DNA from: Bacteroidales bacterium F22
GTDB lineage: Bacteria > Bacteroidota > Bacteroidia > Bacteroidales > Bacteroidaceae
DNA length: 64,000 nucleotides
Assembly: GCA_029541985.1 (NCBI GenBank)
Contig: CP095414.1
Coordinates: forward strand, 2,824,351-2,888,350
Reading direction: 5' to 3'
The notes below the pieces were generated by a model that saw only the letters and a program-made list of their open reading frames with translations, ran no database searches and was not told the DNA's origin. Positions 42,510 to 51,587 of the stretch are shown piece by piece. Positions within the stretch are counted from its first letter, which is position 1. Every line of letters starts with the position of its first letter. Made by a program: the position numbers and the translations under genes.

Positions 42510-44375
42510 ATGAATACAATTGGAATGAATGATATACAATCATTGATCAAACAGAAAATTGATCAGTTTACTCAAGGGGCTATGGAATCGGAACATACCT
42601 TCCATATCCCGGTATTGGGACTTGCTTATACAGTCGATTCACCTGCTAAGGTGGCTCGATTTGGTATCTCATCTGTCGTGTCAATCGTGGAGGATCGATT
42701 GCTGGAAATGATGAGGTCTTACTATTATCCGAAGTTGGATTTGCCGTATCAGCCTATATCGAAACAGGAACCTGATTCGCGCGCTAAACGGGTTACTGAT
42801 TATCTTAACTTGCTTCAGGCTACGGTGTATGACCAAGCGAGTAAGTTGAAAAACGAGGCTTTTAAAATCGGTACGGAGATTACGAAGTATTTCGAGATGC
42901 TTCCTGAGGATAGTACGCTCAAGAAAATGTATCTGGATATGATTCAATGTCCTAATCCGTTAGAAAAAGCTGAGAAGCAGGAACGACTACGTAATGAGAT
43001 AGTGACCGGGTCTATTGATGTAAATATCCTTACCAAAGTGGATGGGGATACGTATGATAAGGATGGGCATATCATTGCCGATGGTTCGAATGCTGTGGCT
43101 GCGCTCAGAGGGTATATCAAAAGTGATTTGAGAAACTCTTCTGTGTGTTTGTCGGCGGGTATGAATCCGCGATTATATGGCTATTTGGAGGATAAAGAGG
43201 CCTTCTATCCTGATGAAAAAGGCCATTTTAATAAGAAGGTAATCATCAAGGTAAGTGATTATCGTTCTGCGCTTATTCAAGGCAAATTCTTAGCGAAGAA
43301 GGGGGTCTGGGTGAGCGAGTTTAGAATCGAATCGGGATTGAATTGTGGAGGCCATGCCTTTGCTACCAAGGGGCATCTACTTGGGCCTGTTCTTGAGGAA
43401 TTGAAGCAAAATAGAGAGCAACTAATTCAAGAGATGTTTGCCCTTTATCAGCCTGTGATTGCTCAAAAGACAGGTGTTGATTTGACTACTGTCCCTAGAG
43501 TTTTGGTTTCGGTACAAGGGGGGATTTGTTCTCACGAAGAGGATGTATTCTTACGCAAACAGTATGCGCTCGATTCTACGGGGTGGGGGTCACCTTTCTT
43601 ATTGGTTCCTGAAGCAACTACGGTGGATGAAGAGTCATTGCAGTTGTTGGCCAAGGCTACAGAAAAGGATGTTCACCTAAGTGGTTATTCGCCTATGGGG
43701 GTTCCGTTTTATTATCTCAAGGGAACTTCTGCGGATAGGATGCGCCATGATTTGATTGCCGAAGGGAATCCGGGAAGTCCTTGTCCTGAACGGTTGATGC
43801 AGTTCAATACTGAATTGACCAAGAATCCTATCTGTACGGCTTCTAAGCAGTATCAATCTTTGAAGTTGAAGGAACTTCAGTCTCAACATTTGCCGGTGGA
43901 GGAATATGAAGAGAAGAAGGCGGAAGTCTTGGGCAAGGATTGTCTGTGCATCGGTTTGTGCAATGCAGCTGCTCTGAGATATAATAAGCCGTTTGTGAAG
44001 AATCTTAAGATGGTCAGCGTGTGTCCAGGACCGAATATCGCTAACTTTTCTGCAGTGGTTTCTTTGCAAAAAATGGTGGACCATATTTATGGGAGGACAA
44101 ATCTCGTGACCAATAAGCAGCGTTCGCATCTTTTTATGGCTGAGATGAAAATCTATATCCAGTATCTTCGTGATGAAATTAATAAGGGAAAAGGGGATTT
44201 TAATATCCCTAAAAGAAAGAAGTATTACAAGACTTATATCTCAAATATGCTTGATGCTGTTGCGTATTACCGTAGCTTGGTTCAGAATTCATTGATCCAT
44301 TTTAAGGGGTTCGCTGAAGAACTCTCGATGGCTGCCGACGAAATCAATAAAATCAGTCGACAGATATTAAACTAA
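42510..44375 (+). CDS. conserved protein of unknown function (621 residues), possible FMN-barrel-like region
   Basis: A large soluble protein with no signal peptide. Central blocks SGLNCGGHAFATKGHLLGPV (about 274-293), SPFLLVPEATTVDEESLQ and CPGPNIANFSAVV are strongly reminiscent of conserved catalytic blocks, and the GGH element recalls nitronate-monooxygenase-like FMN barrels. I cannot confirm a family. A cysteine-rich segment (CLCIGLCNAA) could bind metal. It sits alone between a barrel gene and a convergent PAP2 gene. An alternative start is ATG 42525. Confidence 0.65.
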   Translation: MNTIGMNDIQSLIKQKIDQFTQGAMESEHTFHIPVLGLAYTVDSPAKVARFGISSVVSIVEDRLLEMMRSYYYPKLDLPYQPISKQEPDSRAKRVTDYLNLLQATVYDQASKLKNEAFKIGTEITKYFEMLPEDSTLKKMYLDMIQCPNPLEKAEKQERLRNEIVTGSIDVNILTKVDGDTYDKDGHIIADGSNAVAALRGYIKSDLRNSSVCLSAGMNPRLYGYLEDKEAFYPDEKGHFNKKVIIKVSDYRSALIQGKFLAKKGVWVSEFRIESGLNCGGHAFATKGHLLGPVLEELKQNREQLIQEMFALYQPVIAQKTGVDLTTVPRVLVSVQGGICSHEEDVFLRKQYALDSTGWGSPFLLVPEATTVDEESLQLLAKATEKDVHLSGYSPMGVPFYYLKGTSADRMRHDLIAEGNPGSPCPERLMQFNTELTKNPICTASKQYQSLKLKELQSQHLPVEEYEEKKAEVLGKDCLCIGLCNAAALRYNKPFVKNLKMVSVCPGPNIANFSAVVSLQKMVDHIYGRTNLVTNKQRSHLFMAEMKIYIQYLRDEINKGKGDFNIPKRKKYYKTYISNMLDAVAYYRSLVQNSLIHFKGFAEELSMAADEINKISRQILN

Positions 44376-45076
44376 TCTCCAATGATGCTATGTAATAGAT
44401 GTGGAAATAATAACACAAGTAAGTAGGTGAGTAGCAGACCGTAAGAGAGGTAATGAAGGGGCTTGGGACTATCGAAGATGTAATAGTCTACTTCTGTCTT
44501 GCCGTGTCGCGCTTGATACTCAAGACAGATGTGCTTCATGAGTTTATAAATCAGATTCCCAATAACTAGTCCGATAACTAATCCGACTAGGATGTCGGCT
44601 ATGAAGTGGACACCTAGATATATGCGGGTGTAACCTGTTATGACTGCCCATGTAAAGATGGCAAAGCTATAGAGCCGGTCTTTGAAGACTAAACTCAGAT
44701 AGGCAGCACAACCGAAGGCATTGGCAGCATGACTGGAGGCAAAACCGTAACGACCTCCTGTGTAATCATAACAGTAGTTGACGATATTGAAATAGGAGGG
44801 GTGGTGAGTCGGACGAAGTCTCTCTGTAATGTTTTTCAAAATACCACTAGTCAATTGATCACATAGGGCTATCACCAAAACCAAACCGATAATGACAAAG
44901 ATTGCACGTCGTGAATTTTTTGCTTTGAAAATCAATATAAATAGCATGAATAGGGTAGTGGGCATCCATAATAATTTGTTGGAAAAGAGATACATTATCT
45001 GGTCCATGATTGGCGTGTGAAACTGATTTAACCAGATGAAAATAGGATGTTCTATACGCGCTATGTCTTCAAACAT
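44372..45076 (-). CDS. PAP2-family membrane phosphatase
   Basis: A 234-residue integral membrane phosphatase. The three PAP2 motifs are present: K81x6R88P89 (KNITERLRP), SSHA (114-117) and R151x5H157x3D161. About six helices surround them. It could act on undecaprenyl pyrophosphate, phosphatidylglycerol phosphate or lipid A; the sequence does not tell. I start at ATG 45076 (MFEDIARIEHP). The frame is open upstream to a TTG at 45145, but a -7-like TATCTTTC lies between the two. The stop overlaps the end of the 621-residue gene by 4 nt on the opposite strand. Confidence 0.85.
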   Translation of the reverse strand: MFEDIARIEHPIFIWLNQFHTPIMDQIMYLFSNKLLWMPTTLFMLFILIFKAKNSRRAIFVIIGLVLVIALCDQLTSGILKNITERLRPTHHPSYFNIVNYCYDYTGGRYGFASSHAANAFGCAAYLSLVFKDRLYSFAIFTWAVITGYTRIYLGVHFIADILVGLVIGLVIGNLIYKLMKHICLEYQARHGKTEVDYYIFDSPKPLHYLSYGLLLTYLLVLLFPHLLHSIIGD

Positions 45077-45216
45077 GAGAATGAGTTTTTGTTTAAGACC
45101 CGAAAGATAGTAAAAGGTATTATATTTTATACGATTTGGGAACAAAAAAGTGGTTTTTAAATTGTTTTCTATTTTTTCTCACTATATTTATTACCTGACA
45201 TAATATAGTGTAAACG

Positions 45217-45248
45217 TTTGTTTTATTGAGTATTTTCTAGTATGTTTG
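45217..45248 (+). promoter_or_regulatory. canonical promoter of rlmN
   Basis: TTTG (45217-45220), a 20-nt spacer, and TATGTTTG (45241-45248). This is an exact fit to the Bacteroidetes sigma-factor consensus. It places the start of transcription at about 45254 and rules out the TTG at 45246 as a start codon. Confidence 0.85.
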
Positions 45249-45278
45249 CATACTGACAAATTGACATATAATAGAAAA

Positions 45279-46343
45279 ATGGCGTTTTTAGAAGAGATGA
45301 AAATAAAAAATGGTCCCGAAACTCGTATTCCACTTCTTGGGATGACGATGGACCAATTGAAAGAGGTCGTCGCTAGTTTAGGTATGCCTAAATTTACGGC
45401 TAAACAGTTGACTGAGTGGCTGTATGTAAAACAAGCTGATGATATCGAACAGATGAGCAATATCTCGAAGAAAAATCGAGGAATTCTTTCTCAAAAATAT
45501 CGTGTGGGCAAACAGGCTCCAGTGGATGCACAGCGCTCTGTGGATGGAACCATTAAATATCTTTATCAAGTGGGACCGAATCAATTTATTGAGGCGGTGT
45601 TTATTCCTGATGGGGAACGGGGTACACTTTGTGTGTCTTCGCAGCTGGGATGCAAAATGAATTGTGTCTTTTGTATGACTGGAAGACAAGGGTTTACTAA
45701 ACAGCTTACGGCTAACGAAATAGTGAATCAGATTGCTGCACTACCTGAATTTGACCAATTGACTAATGTCGTATATATGGGGATGGGGGAACCGTTGGAC
45801 AATCTCGATGAGGTTCTTCAAAGTCTCGAAATCTTGACTGCTGAGTATGGCTATGGCTGGAGCCCTAGACGAATCACTGTGTCTACTATTGGGATCAAGA
45901 AAGGATTGCGCAGATTTATCGAGGAAAGTGCTTGTCATCTGGCTGTCAGCTTACATGCTTCTGCTCCTGATACGAGAGCGTCGTTGATGCCTGCTGAAAA
46001 AGCTCTTTCGATGGTGGATATGGTGGATATATTGAAGGAGTATGATTGGACTGGACAACGACGATTGAGCTTCGAGTATATTGTCTTTCAGGGGGTGAAT
46101 GACTCCTTAAATGATGCCAAGAGATTGACTCACTTATTTCGTGGGATGCGCGTTCGAATCAATCTGATTCGTTTTCACCGTATTCCTAACTCTGAACTGG
46201 ATGGCGTAGCTGGTAGTCAAATGGAATCGTTTCGAGATTATCTCAATAATCACGGATTGATTGCTACGATACGGGCTTCTCGAGGGGAAGATATCTTTGC
46301 TGCATGTGGTATGTTATCTACGGACAAATCGGAAAATGAATAA
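45279..46343 (+). CDS. rlmN: dual-specificity 23S rRNA/tRNA adenine-C2 methyltransferase RlmN
   Basis: A 354-residue radical-SAM enzyme that methylates A2503 of 23S rRNA and A37 of some tRNAs. The cluster motif CX3CX2C is at 125, 129 and 132 (GCKMNCVFC), and C343 near the C terminus (FAACGM) is the mechanistic cysteine. RITVSTIG and LAVSLHA blocks are typical. The start is ATG 45279, because the upstream in-frame TTG lies in the promoter -7 box. It heads a run of plus-strand genes reaching secG. Confidence 0.95.
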   Translation: MAFLEEMKIKNGPETRIPLLGMTMDQLKEVVASLGMPKFTAKQLTEWLYVKQADDIEQMSNISKKNRGILSQKYRVGKQAPVDAQRSVDGTIKYLYQVGPNQFIEAVFIPDGERGTLCVSSQLGCKMNCVFCMTGRQGFTKQLTANEIVNQIAALPEFDQLTNVVYMGMGEPLDNLDEVLQSLEILTAEYGYGWSPRRITVSTIGIKKGLRRFIEESACHLAVSLHASAPDTRASLMPAEKALSMVDMVDILKEYDWTGQRRLSFEYIVFQGVNDSLNDAKRLTHLFRGMRVRINLIRFHRIPNSELDGVAGSQMESFRDYLNNHGLIATIRASRGEDIFAACGMLSTDKSENE

Positions 46344-46365
46344 TCAACTATAATACAATAAGATT

Positions 46366-47370
46366 ATGATGAAAAAATTAAGTATGATTTCGTTAGTGTT
46401 GCTGACTGTCACTTTGATGATGGGGTGTAAGAGTAAAAAGACTCTGTTCACGCCTTCCTCTAGTGGCCGACCTTTTGAATTGCTTGTTGTGATTGATGAT
46501 TCTTTGTGGGAAAAACCTGCTGGGAGAGCTATCTTTGATGTCTTGGATACGGATGTTCCTGGTTTACCTCAATCTGAGCGTTCGTTTAGAACGATGCATT
46601 GTTCTGATGAACATTATGACGCTACTATGCGTCTGTTGAGAAATATTATTCACGTGAAGATTGATGATAAAATCTATACACAGGCTAAAATGAGTGTCGC
46701 TCATGATGCTTATGCTGCACCACAATTGATTCTCAATATTCAAGCTCCTGACCAAAAGTCATTCGCTGATTTTGTGACTCAGAATAAACAACAAATCGTG
46801 GATCTCTTTAATAAGGCTGAGATGAACCGTCAAATTGCGGAATTGGAAAAGGGACATAGTCCACTAATTTCTGCAAAAGTGGATAGCTTGTTTGATTGCG
46901 ATATCTTCTTACCTGCTGAAATGTTATCGACAAAAGTGGCTCCTGACTTCTTATGGGCTGCGACGAATACGCCTACTGGTGATTTAAATTTCGTGATGTA
47001 TAGTTACCCTTTTGTGACTGATAGTACTTTTACTCAGAAGTTCTTTATCGCTAAGAGAGATTCTTTCATGAAAGCAAATATACCTGGTGCTGAGGAGGGA
47101 ATGTACATGATGACCGATAGTCGATTTGTGACTACTCATGCAATAGAAATTGATGGTGACTACTGTCAAGTAAATAGAGGTTTGTGGCGAGTTCATAATG
47201 ACCAAATGGGGGGACCTTTTGTCTCACATACGATGATTGACCGTGAACATGCTCGCGTCATCACTTGTGAGGTGTTTGTCTATTCCCCTGATAGACCTAA
47301 ACGTAATCTGATACGTCGAATTGAGGCCTCATTATTTACACTTAAGTTGCCTGGTAAATCTAAAAAATAA
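46366..47370 (+). CDS. DUF4837 family lipoprotein
   Basis: A 334-residue protein with a lipoprotein signal (MMKKLSMISLVLLTVTLMMG, lipobox cysteine at about 21), so it is likely exported and acylated. The mature part has the DUF4837 pattern (RPFELLVVIDDSLWEKPAGR near the start, RGLWRVHNDQMGGPFVSHTM later). Function is unknown. It lies between rlmN and pdxA, the usual arrangement in Bacteroidales from memory. Confidence 0.8.
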   Translation: MMKKLSMISLVLLTVTLMMGCKSKKTLFTPSSSGRPFELLVVIDDSLWEKPAGRAIFDVLDTDVPGLPQSERSFRTMHCSDEHYDATMRLLRNIIHVKIDDKIYTQAKMSVAHDAYAAPQLILNIQAPDQKSFADFVTQNKQQIVDLFNKAEMNRQIAELEKGHSPLISAKVDSLFDCDIFLPAEMLSTKVAPDFLWAATNTPTGDLNFVMYSYPFVTDSTFTQKFFIAKRDSFMKANIPGAEEGMYMMTDSRFVTTHAIEIDGDYCQVNRGLWRVHNDQMGGPFVSHTMIDREHARVITCEVFVYSPDRPKRNLIRRIEASLFTLKLPGKSKK

Positions 47371-47382
47371 TACATATAGATA

Positions 47383-48480
47383 ATGGATAAAAAAAGAAAG
47401 ATACGGATAGGAATCACTCATGGTGACCCTAACGGAATAGGATATGAAGTGATACTGAAAACATTTCAAGATGAACAAATGTTGGAATTTTGTACTCCGG
47501 TGTTGTATGGTTCTCCCAAGGCGGCGGCCTATTACCGCAAGACTTTGGGATTGCAGACTGGATTTAGTATCGTTCAAAATGCTCTTGAAGCTTCTAATGA
47601 GCGATTGAGTGTAATCAATTGCTGTGATGATAATCTCAAAGTGGAAATGGGGGCTTCTGAACCTGCTGCTGGGGCTGCTGCTCTAGCTGCTCTGGAAAGA
47701 GCAGTCAAGGATTATCAAGAGGGAGCAATTGACCTTATCGTGACTGCGCCGATTAATAAACATACTATACAGTCTGAGGATTTTCATTTTCCTGGTCATA
47801 CAGAATATCTGGAAGATAGACTTGGTAATGGCCGACATGCGCTGATGATCTTGATGAATGATAATCTTAGAGTGGCACTCGCTACGGGGCACTTGCCGCT
47901 CAAGGATGTATCTGCTGCGATTACTAAGGAATTGCTGATTGATAAAATTAATCGTTTTGCTGACTCTTTGAAACTTGACTTTGGAATCGACAAACCTCGT
48001 ATCGCTGTCCTTTCTCTTAATCCTCATGCTGGGGATAATGGATTGCTGGGCGATGAGGAACAAAAGGTCATCCAACCTGTTATAGAAGACCTTACCGCCA
48101 AAGGAAGGTTCGTTTTTGGCCCTTATGCAGCTGACGGATTTTTCGGATCCAACAATCAAACGCATTTTGATGGGGTACTTGCTATGTATCATGATCAAGG
48201 GTTGGCACCGTTCAAAGCCTTGTCTATGGGGAGTGGAGTGAACTTTACTGCCGGATTGGACGTGATTAGAACTTCGCCTGACCATGGTACTGCTTTTGGA
48301 CTCGTTGGCAAGAATGAGGCGGACGAGAGTTCATTTAGAACGGCGATATATACTGCTATCGATATTTATCGTCAGCGTATGCAAGAACGACTTATTCGTA
48401 AGAATCCTTTGCGCAAACAATATTTTGATAAACGAGATGATAGTGATAAATTACGTCTAGACCAAGATACAACGAATTAA
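47383..48480 (+). CDS. pdxA: 4-hydroxythreonine-4-phosphate dehydrogenase PdxA
   Basis: A 365-residue enzyme of pyridoxal phosphate synthesis that oxidises and decarboxylates 4-phosphohydroxy-L-threonine. Recognisable blocks are GITHGDPNGIGYEV, TAPINKHTIQ, FPGHTEYLED, LNPHAGDNGLLGDEE, MYHDQGLAPFKAL and RTSPDHGTAFGLVG; the histidines in these coordinate the divalent metal. The gene ends 2 nt before the sigma-54-type activator, so they share a transcript. Confidence 0.95.
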   Translation: MDKKRKIRIGITHGDPNGIGYEVILKTFQDEQMLEFCTPVLYGSPKAAAYYRKTLGLQTGFSIVQNALEASNERLSVINCCDDNLKVEMGASEPAAGAAALAALERAVKDYQEGAIDLIVTAPINKHTIQSEDFHFPGHTEYLEDRLGNGRHALMILMNDNLRVALATGHLPLKDVSAAITKELLIDKINRFADSLKLDFGIDKPRIAVLSLNPHAGDNGLLGDEEQKVIQPVIEDLTAKGRFVFGPYAADGFFGSNNQTHFDGVLAMYHDQGLAPFKALSMGSGVNFTAGLDVIRTSPDHGTAFGLVGKNEADESSFRTAIYTAIDIYRQRMQERLIRKNPLRKQYFDKRDDSDKLRLDQDTTN

Positions 48481-48482
48481 TT

Positions 48483-49763
48483 ATGGGACAAACACTACAA
48501 CAAGTCAAGATGCGTTTTAGCATCATTGGAAATAATGAACAACTGAATCGCGCCATCGATATAGCTGTACAGGTAGCTCCTACTGACTTATCTGTATTGA
48601 TTATGGGTGAAAGTGGTGTCGGTAAAGAGAGTTTCCCTCAGATTGTACATCAATATAGCAAACGTAAACATGGACGTTATATTGCTGTGAACTGTGGAGC
48701 AATCCCTGAGGGAACTATTGATTCTGAACTTTTCGGACATGAAAAAGGGGCCTTTACGGGGGCAATTTCTAACCGGAATGGTTATTTTGCTGAGGCAAAT
48801 GGTGGAACTATCTTCTTAGATGAAGTGGGGGAATTGCCTTTGGCTACTCAAGCCAGATTACTACGCGTATTGGAATCAGGCGAGTATATCAAAGTGGGGT
48901 CTTCACAAGTTGAAAAAACAAATGTGAGAATCGTGGCTGCAACCAATGTGAAGTTGATCGATGCTATAAAGGAAGGTAAGTTTAGAGAGGATTTGTATTA
49001 TCGTCTCAATACGGTGCCTATATTGGTGCCTGCACTTAGAGACCGAGGAAAGGATATCTTATTGCTATTCCGTAAATTTGTTCTTGACTTCTCTGAGACT
49101 TATCGGATGCCTGCCATACAATTGACACCTGAAGCTCAAGAGATGTTATTGAAGTTCCGCTGGCCGGGTAATGTACGCCAATTGAAAAATATAACGGAAC
49201 AGATATCTATCATAGAGAAAGACCGGGTCATTGATGAAACAATCTTACTTCGCTATTTACCTCAAGAAGAAAATCCTGCTCATCTGCCTGCAGTCAGACA
49301 AGAAAAAGGGAGTGAGAAACGGATGTTCGATAATGAACGTGAAATCCTTTATCAGGTGTTGTTCGATATGCGTAAGGATATGACTGAACTCAAGAAACTG
49401 GTGAATGACTTGATGTCTAAAGGAAACGCATCACTTACTGATAAACAGTCTGATTATCTGCGTAGAGATGTACTTACGCGGAGTGATGCTGCTAATTTTG
49501 CTACATTAGTGGAGGAACCTGAGAATGTGTCTAAAGTGAATCCTAAGGTGGATGATGAGAAATCAACGTCTGATTTGTACTCTCATTATATACAGGATAC
49601 TGAAGAGGTCATCGAAGAGTCTTTGTCTCTGAGTGATGTGGAACGTGAAACGATACGAAAGGCGCTCGAAAAACACAAGGGAAGACGTAAAGTCGCAGCA
49701 CATGAGTTAAACATCTCCGAACGAACATTGTATAGAAAAATAAAAGAATATGGCTTGGAATAA
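48483..49763 (+). CDS. sigma-54 interaction domain activator without receiver domain
   Basis: A 426-residue enhancer-binding protein. The AAA+ domain starts near residue 13, with Walker A GESGVGKES (42-50), the sigma-54 contact loop GAFTGA (89-94), Walker B GGTIFLDEVGELP and FRWPGNVRQLKN. A linker of about 120 residues precedes a Fis-type helix-turn-helix (about 385-425; RKVAAHELNISERTLYRKI). There is no N-terminal sensory domain, so activity may be set by partner or level. Its place beside lptE and secG is conserved in Bacteroidales as I recall. The last codons overlap the next frame. Confidence 0.9.
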   Translation: MGQTLQQVKMRFSIIGNNEQLNRAIDIAVQVAPTDLSVLIMGESGVGKESFPQIVHQYSKRKHGRYIAVNCGAIPEGTIDSELFGHEKGAFTGAISNRNGYFAEANGGTIFLDEVGELPLATQARLLRVLESGEYIKVGSSQVEKTNVRIVAATNVKLIDAIKEGKFREDLYYRLNTVPILVPALRDRGKDILLLFRKFVLDFSETYRMPAIQLTPEAQEMLLKFRWPGNVRQLKNITEQISIIEKDRVIDETILLRYLPQEENPAHLPAVRQEKGSEKRMFDNEREILYQVLFDMRKDMTELKKLVNDLMSKGNASLTDKQSDYLRRDVLTRSDAANFATLVEEPENVSKVNPKVDDEKSTSDLYSHYIQDTEEVIEESLSLSDVERETIRKALEKHKGRRKVAAHELNISERTLYRKIKEYGLE

Positions 49764-49785
49764 GCAACTAAATGACTCCTATCTT

Positions 49786-50313
49786 ATGAATGTATTAAGT
49801 AAATTTCGAACGCTCAAAGTGCTAGCTGTATCTGTGCTTATGGTGGCTTTTGTTTCGTGTGCAGTATCATACAAATTCAATGGCTCATCGATTAATTATG
49901 AGAAAGTGAAAACGATACAAATCGCTACGTTCCCTATCAGATCATCGTATGTGTATGCACCTCTTGGAACGACATTTAATCAGAAACTCGAAGATGCTTA
50001 TGTGCGACAGACACGTTTGACTCAAGTCAAACAGAATGGGGACTTGCAGATTGAAGGGGAGATTACTGGTTATAACCAATATAACCAATCGGTGTCTGCT
50101 GATGGCTTCTCTAGTGAAGTGAAATTGCAAATCACTGTCAATGTGCGATTTATCAATAATACGAATCATGATGAGGATTTCGAACGTAATTTTAGTGCGT
50201 TCCGTACGTATCCTTCTACTTCTATGCTCACTGATGTGCAAGATGACTTAATCGACGAGATGACTGCTGAAATTGTAGACCAAATTTTTAATGCTACTGT
50301 CGCTAACTGGTAA
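49786..50313 (+). CDS. lptE: LptE-like LPS-assembly lipoprotein
   Basis: A 175-residue lipoprotein. Signal sequence MNVLSKFRTLKVLAVSVLMV is followed by AFVSC with the acylated cysteine at 25. The mature part (VSYKFNGSSINYEKVKTIQI, then the GEITGYNQYNQSV strand) fits the LptE fold that plugs the LptD barrel and helps place LPS in the outer leaflet. I start at ATG 49786, which gives a normal signal length. The ATG at 49750 would add 12 residues and overlap the activator gene. Confidence 0.8.
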   Translation: MNVLSKFRTLKVLAVSVLMVAFVSCAVSYKFNGSSINYEKVKTIQIATFPIRSSYVYAPLGTTFNQKLEDAYVRQTRLTQVKQNGDLQIEGEITGYNQYNQSVSADGFSSEVKLQITVNVRFINNTNHDEDFERNFSAFRTYPSTSMLTDVQDDLIDEMTAEIVDQIFNATVANW

Positions 50314-50318
50314 ATGTT

Positions 50319-51029
50319 ATGATTACTGCTGATAAACTGAATGAATATATCCATAGGCCTGAGACTATGGATGAGGATTCTGTGCGTGAATTAAGAGCTT
50401 TGCTCGAACGATATCCTTATTTTCAAACGGCTCGTATGCTTTATCTGAAGAATCTTTATCTTATCCATGATGAGGCATTTGCTGATGAACTCAAACGGTC
50501 GGTATTGTATGTAGCGGATAGACGGTGTCTCTTCTATTTTATCGAAGAGGCTCGCTATGCTTTCGTTGCTCATCAGGAGGCTCCTGAAATGAAAACTCAA
50601 GAACCTAGCGTCGATAGCACTCTGATGATGATTGATGAATTCTTGGGCGATATGCCGACTGCGGAAAAGAAGAAGCAACTTCGTTATGTGTCGGATTATG
50701 CCGCGGCTTTGGAGGAGGATGATAGTAATTCAGAAGAGTCGGATGTCGTCTCGCCTGATCTTATCCCTGACGAACCTTTTTCCTTGGGGGAGAGAACTTC
50801 TTCTCAGGGGTCTAAAGAGGAAATCGAAAAACGGGTCACCGAGAGTAATGCACCTATCGATGATGGGTCTTTTACCGAAACTTTAGCTGAAATATATCTC
50901 AAACAAGGAAGATATGATAAAGCGATTGAAATAATAGATAAATTAAGTTTGAAATTTCCAAAAAAAAATGCTTACTTTGCAAACCGGATAGCTGAGATAA
51001 AACTAGCCAAACAAAAAAATAGCTTATAA
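50319..51029 (+). CDS. TPR-like protein between lptE and secG
   Basis: A 236-residue protein. The N-terminal helical region (LRALLERYPYFQTARMLYLK, about 26-45) and a C-terminal TPR unit (FTETLAEIYLKQGRYDKAIE, then IIDKLSLKFPKKNAYFANRI) flank an acidic, Ser-rich, probably disordered middle (about 125-185). It has no signal peptide. It is likely a scaffold for protein interactions; the partner is unknown. It is in the same operon as lptE and secG. Confidence 0.75.
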   Translation: MITADKLNEYIHRPETMDEDSVRELRALLERYPYFQTARMLYLKNLYLIHDEAFADELKRSVLYVADRRCLFYFIEEARYAFVAHQEAPEMKTQEPSVDSTLMMIDEFLGDMPTAEKKKQLRYVSDYAAALEEDDSNSEESDVVSPDLIPDEPFSLGERTSSQGSKEEIEKRVTESNAPIDDGSFTETLAEIYLKQGRYDKAIEIIDKLSLKFPKKNAYFANRIAEIKLAKQKNSL

Positions 51030-51050
51030 AATAATTAAAATAACCTACAA

Positions 51051-51422
51051 ATGTATTTACTACTTATCATTCTCATCGTTATTGCAGCCATTTTGATGTG
51101 CATTATCGTTATGGTTCAAAATTCTAAAGGTGGTGGTCTTGCTGCTGGCTTTTCATCATCTAATCAGATTATGGGTGTACGACGTACTACCGATTTCTTA
51201 GAAAAGGCTACTTGGTCTCTTGCTGCCGCAATTGTAATCTTGTCTGTCGGTGCTTCTTATGCTGTGCCTGAGGCTAGATCTAGTGATGTGATTTTACAAG
51301 AAGCGCAAGTGGAACAGGGAACTAATCCAGAAAATGTTGATGCTGGTTTTGATACTAATCAACAAGCACCTGCTACTGATGCCCCTGATGCTACTCCAGC
51401 AAAAGAAGGAGCTTCTAATTAA
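51051..51422 (+). CDS. secG: preprotein translocase subunit SecG
   Basis: A 123-residue SecG with two helices (about 1-22 and 54-75), separated by the conserved NSKGGGLAAGFSSSNQIMGV loop (24-43). The C terminus is a long Ala/Pro/Asp-rich tail (75-123) beyond the usual core. SecG assists SecYE in protein export. A strong terminator follows at 51509. Confidence 0.95.
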   Translation: MYLLLIILIVIAAILMCIIVMVQNSKGGGLAAGFSSSNQIMGVRRTTDFLEKATWSLAAAIVILSVGASYAVPEARSSDVILQEAQVEQGTNPENVDAGFDTNQQAPATDAPDATPAKEGASN

Positions 51423-51508
51423 TAGCTAAATAATGATAGTGGTTCTATAAATCATAAAAAATGAATTCTATCATCTACATGATACGAGTTTAGATTTTCA
51501 ACATCTTT

Positions 51509-51556
51509 AATGAGCTTACATTGTCTAATAGATATACTGTAAGCTCATTTTTTTTT
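51509..51556 (+). terminator. terminator after secG
   Basis: Perfect 12-bp stem AATGAGCTTACA (51509-51520) with TGTAAGCTCATT (51538-51549), 17-nt loop, then a run of T residues to 51555. Confidence 0.9.
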
Positions 51557-51587
51557 GTAACTATTCAATAACCTATATAACAATTTT

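Noticed and set aside
45077..45145. 23-codon N-terminal extension of the PAP2 gene from a TTG
   Set aside because: Non-ATG start upstream of a likely promoter box; the conserved protein begins at MFEDIARIEHP.
45246..45278. 11-codon N-terminal extension of rlmN from a TTG
   Set aside because: The TTG lies inside the -7 box TATGTTTG, so it would not be in the mRNA.
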